A DNA stretch of 64,000 nucleotides, from contig CALUOP010000004.1 of the NCBI GenBank assembly GCA_944322305.1, positions 124,001-188,000 of the forward strand. The letters are read 5' to 3'. Shown in pieces: positions 57,941-64,000 of the stretch. Source of the stretch: an uncultured Coriobacteriaceae bacterium. Its GTDB lineage: Bacteria > Actinomycetota > Coriobacteriia > Coriobacteriales > Coriobacteriaceae. Positions within the stretch are counted from its first letter, which is position 1, and each line of letters opens with the position of its first letter. The position numbers and the translations under genes were made by a program. The notes under the pieces are model-generated. The model worked only from the letters and a program-made list of their open reading frames with translations. It did not search any database and was not told the origin of the DNA.

Positions 57941-58411
57941 CATTTTTCTCGACAGGTACCACGCGCCACGCATTTTTCTCGTCAGGCGCACTGGGCCGCA
58001 CATTATTCTCGTCAGGCACGACGCGCGCTGCAGCTTCCTCTTGACAGGCGCACCGGCCCGCATATTCCTCTCGGCAGGTTCGAGGGGTCGCATATTCCTC
58101 TCGGCAGGCACGACGCGCGCCGCCCGCTTTTCTCGGCAAGCGCACCGGGCCGCACTTTCTTCTCGGCAGGTATGAGAGACCGCGCATTCCTCTCGGCAGG
58201 TGCAACCTACCTCATAGGCTTTCCCAGCGTTCTGCACTAATTACTCGACAGAAACAAAATGGCCTCAGCGGACAGGCGGCGCATACGTGCAAAAGCCAAG
58301 TGAAATATGACAGGTCCCCATCCCAAGCGCCCTCATTTACGCATCTGCCAAGTAAAATGCGCCAAACGGGAATGATCCCCATCACGTACGCGGCATTTAT
58401 CGAGAAGAATA
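57941..58411. repeat. Left motif array of the accessory island
   Basis: Thirteen degenerate copies of a motif, consensus GYACCTGYCGAGAARAATGC. Ten read on the minus strand, anchored (first C of CTCG) at 57948, 57978, 58008, 58040, 58070, 58100, 58132, 58162, 58192 and 58244. That gives steps of 30, 30, 32, 30, 30, 32, 30, 30 and 52. Three then read on the plus strand, anchored at 58296, 58348 and 58400, in steps of 52. Intervening DNA is mostly unique. Open frames across it encode only a CREE-type decapeptide repeat and change frame at the 32-base steps. Confidence 0.8.
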
Positions 58412-58461
58412 CGCCGACGTCATCGAGCGATGCGTGCCCCCAATGACCGTCATGCTCACTC

Positions 58462-58835
58462 ACCGCAGCTCCCCCACCCGCTTGCAGCTCTCGTCCGTCG
58501 CAGCTCTCACACACGCTTGCAACCCCCGCAGCTGAAGTTCTCGCCCGCCGCAGCTTCCCTACATGCCGCAGCCCCCCCGCTTGAAGTTCTCTTCCGCCGC
58601 AACTCTCCCACCTGCTTGAAGCCCCGCATGCCTCAGCTCTCGCCCGCCCTCCTGCAACCCTCGTCCACCGCAGCCCTCCCCAAACATTTGCAGCTCCCCT
58701 GCATGCCGCAGTTCTCGTCCGGCGCAGCCCTCGCTCACCGCAGCTTCCCTACATGCCGCGGCTCTCCCACCCGCTTGCAACTCTCCCGCATGCTGCAGCC
58801 CTCTCGCCCGCCGCAGCTCTCGCCCGTCCTCAGCA
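58462..58835. repeat. Degenerate pyrimidine-rich repeat
   Basis: The plus strand repeats variants of GCAGCTCTCGCCCGCC at 15-19 base spacing, with a 22-bp exact duplicate (58548-58569 and 58738-58759) 190 bases apart. It lies between the left array and the DUF559-like gene. The plus-strand frame through it is a Pro/Leu/Ser-rich translation of the repeat, not a credible protein. Confidence 0.65.
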
Positions 58836-58844
58836 ACCCACCTT

Positions 58845-58867
58845 GCATCTGTCGAGAAAAACGAGCC
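58845..58867 (+). repeat. Solitary copy of the array motif
   Basis: GCATCTGTCGAGAAAAACGA matches the array consensus well, anchored at 58852, 452 bases beyond the last regular copy and 213 bases before the DUF559-like gene. Confidence 0.7.
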
Positions 58868-58928
58868 GACGCTACCGTTGGCAATGCATTTCCGACCGCG
58901 CAGCAAAACGCGCTTGCCCCTCAGCCCA

Positions 58929-58992
58929 AAAACGGCAACACTCCCCTTACCAGGAAACCCGGATGGCCGCCCCATCCGGGTTTCGCCGTTTT
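58929..58992 (+). promoter_or_regulatory. Nested hairpin upstream of the DUF559-like gene
   Basis: An inner perfect 12-bp stem (58955-58966 with 58972-58983) sits inside an outer 8-bp pair AAAACGGC/GCCGTTTT (58929-58936 with 58985-58992). The 3' side is T-rich, so it could be a terminator insulating the gene or an attenuator in its leader; the ATG is 73 bases further on. Confidence 0.6.
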
Positions 58993-59064
58993 ACGGGGGC
59001 TGGTTGGATGCGTGCTGGTTTTTCGGCAAGATCGTGCCGGCTTCCCTTGCTTGGAAGGAGAGCC

Positions 59065-60057
59065 ATGACCGTTGTTCTCGCCCACGCCTCGGCACTTCAA
59101 GCGCTGCAGCACCTTGCCGCACGCGGAGAAAAACCACGCCCCGTCTCGGTCTCGGGCGCGTACGGCACCTTGAAAGCGCCCAGCCTGTCGGAAATCGCCG
59201 GCATCGACCGCGCCGTACTGGGAATCGGCAAGCGCATACACATAGCCGTCCCCTCACGTGAGGCCGCCATCCGCAGAAGCGGCGTGGCGAGCCACGTGCT
59301 TGCGCGCCCGCTTCCCCGGTGGGCGCTGCTTTGTGTCGACCCAGGCCTCCTTTGCCTGCACCCCATTATCGCCGCCGCCCAGATGGCCCAACGCCTGGAT
59401 CTTGTTGAGCGCATCAGCCTGCTCTACGAGATCTGCGGCACATATGCCACCAGCGCAGGCGGCCGAAACAGCTACGCCGAGGTAAAACCGCTCGCAAGCG
59501 TACGCACGCTCACGCGCGCCCGCGAGCGTTTGCCCGAACTGCGCGGCGGCGCGCTGGTGGCTGACGCCTTGCGATTCGCAACCGACGGCGCAGCATCGCC
59601 CGCCGAAACGGAGATGGCGCTGCGCTTTGGGCTGCCGCGGCGTTTGGGCGGCTATGCCTTTGGCGTGCCGGTGCTCAACCGCGAAATCCGCGCCGGCAGC
59701 TTTCGGTACGCCGACGGAACGCCGGTGCGCAAAGGTCAGCCGCGCAAACCCGACCTGACATGGCCCGAGCTGAGCATTGCGCTCGACTACCACGGCGAGC
59801 GGTCGCATCAAACGTTCAAGCAGGTGGATCACGACCTGCGGCGCACAAACGAGCTGCAGATCTCGGGCATCACCTGCTTCACGCTCACGCGACATCAGGC
59901 GAGCGACTGCCTTGCCACCGACCGGCTGGCGTACCAAATGCAAAAAGCGGCGTTCGGGCGCATTCGCCGCTACCCGCCCGGGTTCTACGCCGCGCGGCTC
60001 GACCTTGCGGCGCGGCTTCTGCAAATTCGTCAACGGAACTGGCAGCGGCTCGCATAG
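59065..60057 (+). CDS. DUF559-like (Vsr/PD-(D/E)xK fold) protein of unknown function
   Basis: A 330-aa protein. Residues 1-175 form an unassigned N-terminal region with a Cys at 90 and a Tyr/Gly-rich middle. From residue 178 a DUF559-type domain is readable: SPAETEMALRFGLP (acidic residues E181, E183), RKPDLTWPELSIALDYHG (D230, D241, H243) and H248, then VDHDLRRTNEL. In the usual family pattern the second acidic residue is Glu in E-x-D-G; here it is D-Y-H-G, so activity is uncertain. ATG has AAGGAG upstream. It lies between two arrays of one motif, on the plus strand against the local trend. It may be a solitary nuclease-fold gene of an accessory island; no partner toxin, methylase or integrase is adjacent. 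Confidence 0.8.
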   Translation: MTVVLAHASALQALQHLAARGEKPRPVSVSGAYGTLKAPSLSEIAGIDRAVLGIGKRIHIAVPSREAAIRRSGVASHVLARPLPRWALLCVDPGLLCLHPIIAAAQMAQRLDLVERISLLYEICGTYATSAGGRNSYAEVKPLASVRTLTRARERLPELRGGALVADALRFATDGAASPAETEMALRFGLPRRLGGYAFGVPVLNREIRAGSFRYADGTPVRKGQPRKPDLTWPELSIALDYHGERSHQTFKQVDHDLRRTNELQISGITCFTLTRHQASDCLATDRLAYQMQKAAFGRIRRYPPGFYAARLDLAARLLQIRQRNWQRLA

Positions 60058-60098
60058 GCCGGGAGTGCGAAAGAAGCCTTCTCAGCGGCGCGACCGTG

Positions 60099-60575
60099 CA
60101 CTTTTCTCGACAAAGACGAGAAGGGCGCGCGTTATTTCTCACCGGGTAGAGAGCGCGCGCATTCCTCTTGACAGGTACAAAAGTGCGCACAATTCTCTCA
60201 GCAGGTGCAGACAACATTACCCTTTTGACGCTGTTTTTGCGCAAGTTACTTGGCAGATACAAAAGGGCCAGGCGACGCACACTGCGAGAGTGTGTACCAG
60301 CCGAGAAAAACCTGTCACTCCGAAGCGAAACAGCGCACGCCTTTTGCACCTGCCGAGAAGAACGCACCTGACCCAAGGCTCTCCTACGAGCCCTGTTGCA
60401 CTTGTCGAGAAGAATGGGCTGAAACCGCCTCATAGGGCCCAAGTACCATGCATCTGCCAAGAGGAATCTGCAGATGCAGGGCCGGCCAACGTACGCCATC
60501 GTACCTGTCGAGAAAAACCTGCGACCTCAAGGTGTTCTCGTGCGCATCCTTTGCACGAGCCGACAAAACGCGGCA
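60099..60575. repeat. Right motif array of the accessory island
   Basis: Eleven copies of the left-array motif. Five read on the minus strand, anchored at 60106, 60138, 60167, 60197 and 60249 (steps 32, 29, 30, 52). Six read on the plus strand, anchored at 60301, 60353, 60405, 60457, 60508 and 60560 (steps 52, 52, 52, 51, 52). The last minus copy and first plus copy are 52 bases apart by these anchors, exactly as in the left array. The region 60058-60615 has no credible gene. Confidence 0.8.
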
Positions 60576-60615
60576 GCACGGCTGACCCGGGGCGCCGGCC
60601 CAAGATGCCCGGCCG

Positions 60616-62049
60616 TTACAGGTATGCGCTGCCGCGGGACTCCTCTACCGAGCGGATGGTTGCCACGTTGGCGGCCTCCACGTCGCTGAGCGGCGAGGAC
60701 ATGGCATCGAACTCCTCCGGCGTGTATTGCTCGCTATACCAGGACTTGCCGTCGAAGTAATCCTGCAAATCAGCGCTCGAGAAGCCGCGACCATGCCGCG
60801 CGAAGATCTCGTTGCGCGCAAGGCAGAGCTCCCAGTCGGAGTAATCCTCCAGCTCGGAGGCGTCGTAGGCATGCGTGGCGCTGTCGGGCAGCACGTAACC
60901 CGCAGGATCGCTCAGCGCCGCCTCAACATCGGCGGCACTCTTGCCCTCATCGTCCTTGTCGTCGGCGTTATCGGCATCCGACACCAGGATAGCCGTGGTA
61001 GACGTGGCGCCCGCGTAACCGCTGAGCTCGTCCAGGGCCACCGAGACCGTGCGCGCGCCCGAGGCCGCCTTGCCGGTCAGGGCCGAAGAGTACACCAGGC
61101 GGCACGCCCCGTTGCCCGAGGCAGTGAACCGCTCGACCGTCGCCGCCGTGGCCGACCCGCCGTCCGCACCCGTCTCGGACACGGTAAAGTCGGCGGGCGT
61201 GAGGACGCTCGCGTCAAAGGAGCCGTCCGTTGCGGCGATGGTGAAGTCTACCACCACCGTAGGGTAGGCATCGGCATTTACCGCGCTGATCTGCAGCTTG
61301 AGCGGCATAAGCGTGGTAGTGTCGGCTGCGGGCACGATGTCGGTCTGCGTCGCCTGGTCGTCCGACGCGGCCGAGAACAGCCCGCCGCTGGCAACCATCC
61401 AGCCTACGAGCACGGCCACCACGAAAACCACCACCACTCCCGCGGCGACAAGCGCCGTGCGCCCGGCGCCGCGGTGTGGCACGGGCTTGCCGGGATAGAG
61501 GATCCCGTCTTGCGGAATGGACGGCGGCAGGGGCACGTTGATGGGCGCCGTGTCGCTGGGCTTGGCGGACTTTGCGGGCTCGGCTGCGGCAAAGGGATCA
61601 GTTCCGGCGCTCACTGTATCCACCGCATCGCCTGCGCCCGCCCCGTTAGCCGACACCGCAACGGTTGGCTGGGCATAGGGAGAAGCGACCACGGTCTCGG
61701 CAGGATCGGCCGGGTACGCATACGCCGCCCGGCGGTCGATCGGCACCGCGCCGCGCGCGTTGCCAGCCACGGGCCCCTGCGGGCACGCCGCCGCGCCGTC
61801 AGCACCGACAGCTCGCCCAGCCTGCGCGGCGTCGGCGCGCTGCTCGGCCGAGAAGAGCGCGGTGGCGTCGGCGTCAACGTCGGCTGCAGCGGCAACGCAC
61901 GTGCGGGCCATGGCGCTTGCAACCGCCTCGTCCTGCGCGCTCCGGGCGGCCGCATCCGCAGACGCGGGCGCGGACGCCACGCGCTTGCCGCAGTACGGGC
62001 AAAACGCCGTGCCCTTCTCAAGCTCGGCCCCACAGCTTACGCAATACAT
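60616..62049 (-). CDS. Zinc-ribbon membrane protein with C-terminal YARHG domain
   Basis: A 477-aa protein. An N-terminal zinc ribbon (CVSCG and CPYCG) leads into an Ala-rich acidic region. A basic patch and a transmembrane helix (about residues 205-225) follow, then an extracytoplasmic beta-rich domain. The end is a YARHG domain (ARNEIFARHGRGFSSADLQ, then YFDGKSWY), a peptidoglycan-associated or extracellular module found on surface proteins. ATG at 62047-62049. Its own promoter and the guaB terminator flank it. Function unknown; probably envelope sensing or binding. Confidence 0.8.
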   Translation of the reverse strand: MYCVSCGAELEKGTAFCPYCGKRVASAPASADAAARSAQDEAVASAMARTCVAAAADVDADATALFSAEQRADAAQAGRAVGADGAAACPQGPVAGNARGAVPIDRRAAYAYPADPAETVVASPYAQPTVAVSANGAGAGDAVDTVSAGTDPFAAAEPAKSAKPSDTAPINVPLPPSIPQDGILYPGKPVPHRGAGRTALVAAGVVVVFVVAVLVGWMVASGGLFSAASDDQATQTDIVPAADTTTLMPLKLQISAVNADAYPTVVVDFTIAATDGSFDASVLTPADFTVSETGADGGSATAATVERFTASGNGACRLVYSSALTGKAASGARTVSVALDELSGYAGATSTTAILVSDADNADDKDDEGKSAADVEAALSDPAGYVLPDSATHAYDASELEDYSDWELCLARNEIFARHGRGFSSADLQDYFDGKSWYSEQYTPEEFDAMSSPLSDVEAANVATIRSVEESRGSAYL

Positions 62050-62095
62050 GCCATCACGCTCCCCGCGCCATGCGGCGCCCCGGTTTTCTCGCCTA

Positions 62096-62124
62096 AGTAT
62101 AGCGGCAACGCGCACCGGGGCCAA
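62096..62124 (-). promoter_or_regulatory. Promoter of the YARHG protein gene
   Basis: Minus-strand TTGGCC (62119-62124), 17 bases, TATACT (62096-62101). Leader of about 40 nt. Confidence 0.6.
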
Positions 62125-62230
62125 AATCGAGCGCCCTTCCGCGTGCGTCGGCAGCGACACACCGCCGCGAACCCGCACCCCCCGCAGCATCCGCGGCGAA
62201 GGCCCCTCTCCGCCACCGCCGCCCGTAATG

Positions 62231-62259
62231 AAAAGGACCGCAGGCACATTCGCCCGCGG
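62231..62259 (-). terminator. guaB terminator
   Basis: An 8-bp stem (62238-62245 with 62252-62259, one G:T) is followed on the minus strand by TCCTTTTC, 84 bases after the guaB stop. The rest of the 62050-62342 gap holds the next promoter and no gene. Confidence 0.65.
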
Positions 62260-62342
62260 CCCCGCGCAGCCATATCAGCAGCGTCCGAACCTTAGAGCGC
62301 CGGCGTCCCCAACCAACCCGGGGAAGCCGCCCGCCCTCGCGC

Positions 62343-63851
62343 TTAGTAGCTCACGCTCTGGTTGGACTCCTTCACCACGACGTCGTGCGCGCCGCCCTCA
62401 ACGATGGAGGTGGCCGAGACCAGCGTCAGGCGCGCCTTCTCCTGCAGCTCTTTGATGGTGAGCGCACCGCAGTTGCACATCGTGGACTTGATCTTGTAGA
62501 GCGTCTGCTGCACGCCCTCCTTGAGGGAGCCGGCGTACGGCACGTAGGAGTCGACGCCCTCCACGAAGCCGAGCTTGGCCGCGCCGCCCAGGTCGTAGCG
62601 CTGCCAGTTGCGGGCGCGCGCCGAGCCCTCGCCCCAGTACTCCTTCATGTACTGGCCGTTCACGTTCACGCGCTCGGTCGGGCTCTCGTCGAAGCGGGCG
62701 AAGTAGCGGCCGAGCATCATGAAGTCGGCGCCCATGGCAAGCGCGAGCGTCATGTGGTAGTCGTACACGATGCCGCCGTCGGAGCACACCGGCACGTAGA
62801 CGCCCGTCTCCTCGAAGTACTTGTCGCGCGCGCGGCACACGTCGATAACCGCGGACGCCTGGCCGCGGCCGATGCCCTTGGTCTCGCGCGTGATGCAGAT
62901 GGAGCCGCCGCCGATGCCGACCTTCACGAAGTCGGCGCCAGCGTCGGCGAGGAACCGGAAGCCGTCCTCGTCCACCACGTTGCCCGCGCCCACCTTCACA
63001 GTGTCGCCGTAGCGCTCGCGGATCCAGTCGAGCGTGAGCTTCTGCCACTCGGAGAAGCCCTCGGAGGAGTCGATGCACAACACGTCGGCGCCGGCCTCGA
63101 CCAGCAGCGGCACGCGCTCGGCATAGTCGCGCGTGTTGATGCCCGCACCCACCATGTAGCGCTTGTTTGCGTCGAGCATCTCGTCAGGGTTGGTCTTGTG
63201 GCTGTCGTAGTCCTTGCGGAACACCATCGCCACCAGGTAGTCGTTCTCGTCAACCACCGGCAAGGCGTTGAGCTTGTTGTCCCAGATGATGTCGTTGGCC
63301 TTCTTGAGCGTGACGTCCTTGTCGGCCACCACGAGCTTCTCGCGCGGGGTCATGAACGTGCCCACCAGGCTGGACGGATCGTCGCGCGTGGGGCGGTAGT
63401 CGCGGCTCGTGACGATGCCGAGCAGCTTGCCGTGCGAGGTGCCGTCCTCGGTGACGGGCATGGTGGAGTGACCGGTGGCGGCCTTGAGGGCCATGACCTG
63501 GGCCATCGTCATGTCGGGAGTGAGGTTGGAGTCGGACTCCACGAAGCCGGCCTTGTGATCCTTCACGGCCTTGACCATGGCGGCTTCGGACTCGGGCGTC
63601 TGGTTGCCGTAGATAAAGGCCATGCCGCCCTCGGTGGCGAGCGCGATGCCCATGTCAACGCCGGACACAGACTGCATGATGGCCGAAACCATGGGGATGT
63701 TGAGCGAGATGGCGGGCTCCTCCCCGCGCTTGTACTTCACGAGCGGGGTCTTGAGGGAAACCTTGGCCGGGATGCACTCGGACGAGCTGTAGCCGGGAAC
63801 AAGCAGGTACTCGGAGAAGGTATGCGATTCATCGGGGAAAAACGTTGCCAT
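62343..63851 (-). CDS. guaB: IMP dehydrogenase (Tritrichomonas-type)
   Basis: A 502-aa enzyme oxidising IMP to XMP, the first step to GMP. The TIM barrel is interrupted by a CBS pair (about residues 105-220). The catalytic Cys is C319 in [10 protein letters not shown], and the flap Arg-Tyr pair is R418-Y419 in NWQRYDLGG. The catalytic-loop and flap sequences and even their numbering match the enzyme of the protist Tritrichomonas foetus rather than the usual bacterial GPGSICTTR type. ATG at 63849-63851 has AAGGAG. Single gene; guaA is not adjacent. Confidence 0.95.
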   Translation of the reverse strand: MATFFPDESHTFSEYLLVPGYSSSECIPAKVSLKTPLVKYKRGEEPAISLNIPMVSAIMQSVSGVDMGIALATEGGMAFIYGNQTPESEAAMVKAVKDHKAGFVESDSNLTPDMTMAQVMALKAATGHSTMPVTEDGTSHGKLLGIVTSRDYRPTRDDPSSLVGTFMTPREKLVVADKDVTLKKANDIIWDNKLNALPVVDENDYLVAMVFRKDYDSHKTNPDEMLDANKRYMVGAGINTRDYAERVPLLVEAGADVLCIDSSEGFSEWQKLTLDWIRERYGDTVKVGAGNVVDEDGFRFLADAGADFVKVGIGGGSICITRETKGIGRGQASAVIDVCRARDKYFEETGVYVPVCSDGGIVYDYHMTLALAMGADFMMLGRYFARFDESPTERVNVNGQYMKEYWGEGSARARNWQRYDLGGAAKLGFVEGVDSYVPYAGSLKEGVQQTLYKIKSTMCNCGALTIKELQEKARLTLVSATSIVEGGAHDVVVKESNQSVSY

Positions 63852-63906
63852 GTACGCTCCTTTTCGACGCCAAATGCCGTGGCTCGCGGCTAGCCGGTAC
63901 TGGCGT

Positions 63907-63939
63907 CCCATTGTAACGCAGCGATGCTGGTACAATGGG
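63907..63939. promoter_or_regulatory. Palindromic operator-like site upstream of guaB
   Basis: CCCATTGTA (63907-63915) and TACAATGGG (63931-63939) are exact inverted repeats 15 bases apart, 56 bases upstream of the guaB start. Plus- and minus-strand TACAAT boxes fall inside it, so it may overlap divergent promoters. No gene is visible on the right before the window ends, though a hairpin (CTGCGCA/TGCGCAG) follows. Confidence 0.55.
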
Positions 63940-64000
63940 AGAGAAAAACACCTGCGCAGCATTTGCGCAGAAGGGACAAGACGCGCCTGCGGGCTCGCTT

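Noticed and set aside
57539-58237. Minus-strand open frame with CREE-type decapeptide repeats
   Set aside because: It is a translation of the motif array. Frames shift at the 32-base steps, it overlaps the leuS start and promoter, and it has no ribosome site.
57941-58411. Possible CRISPR array
   Set aside because: Copies are degenerate, the gaps are short (about 10 or 30 bases), orientation flips within the array, and no cas gene is present.
58430-59068. Plus-strand Pro/Leu/Ser-rich open frame
   Set aside because: It translates a degenerate nucleotide repeat and has no domain or ribosome site.

Overview
The window is a GC-rich chromosomal segment of a Gram-positive actinobacterium, most likely a member of the Coriobacteriia (Collinsella/Olsenella/Eggerthella-type gut or oral bacteria). 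The case rests on an actinobacterial integration host factor (mIHF) upstream of gmk-rpoZ, RNase J beside ftsK, a class 1B pyrD-pyrK pair, frequent GTG/TTG starts after strong purine-rich Shine-Dalgarno sites, and the overall gene mix. The genus cannot be fixed from the sequence alone. Most of the window is core housekeeping DNA, and nearly every gene lies on the minus strand.

Layout, left to right. 1-8 kb: pgsA (partial), rimO, yajQ, a RodZ-like membrane HTH protein, ftsK and RNase J. 8.1-8.5 kb: three large palindromes. 8.5-11.3 kb: pnp and rpsO. 11.4-12.9 kb: three unrecognised small membrane proteins. 13-20.8 kb: recO, era, dgkA, ybeY, phoH, mtaB, dnaJ and a second, membrane-anchored DnaJ. 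21-25.3 kb: hemW, dus and lepA, with divergent rpsT. 26-32.7 kb: holA, comEC, comEA, thiI, rpoZ, gmk and mIHF. 33-38.5 kb: the pyrimidine operon pyrR-B-C-K-D-F, behind a terminator-type leader. 38.8 kb: tRNA-Asn. 39-42.5 kb: ftsH and a divergent MATE transporter. 42.5-42.9 kb: more palindromes. 42.9-54.6 kb: a translation/transcription block read on the minus strand as rimP-nusA-infB-rbfA-nrnA-truB-ribF-dnaG-rpoD. 55-57.6 kb: leuS. 57.8-60.6 kb: an accessory island. 60.6-64 kb: a zinc-ribbon/YARHG membrane protein and guaB.

The accessory island is the most unusual part. A gene for a DUF559-like (Vsr/PD-(D/E)xK-type) protein sits between two arrays of a degenerate motif of about 20 bp, consensus GYACCTGYCGAGAARAATGC. 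Both arrays share one architecture. Forward copies sit every 29-32 bp, one forward copy follows after 52 bp, and then the orientation flips and copies recur every 51-52 bp. It is not a CRISPR array and I do not recognise it.

Two intergenic hairpin families recur in the window. One has five copies with a conserved 8-nt loop and freely varying but still paired stems. The other has two 109-bp copies whose stems differ by compensatory substitutions. Other points of interest are an IMP dehydrogenase that closely resembles the Tritrichomonas foetus enzyme, a comEA start site buried in a hairpin, and a NusA with a Cys/His tail where ylxR would normally follow.

Genes were called from reading frame, homology recognised by eye, and Shine-Dalgarno placement. 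No database search was run. Promoter calls are by eye and should be treated as suggestions.
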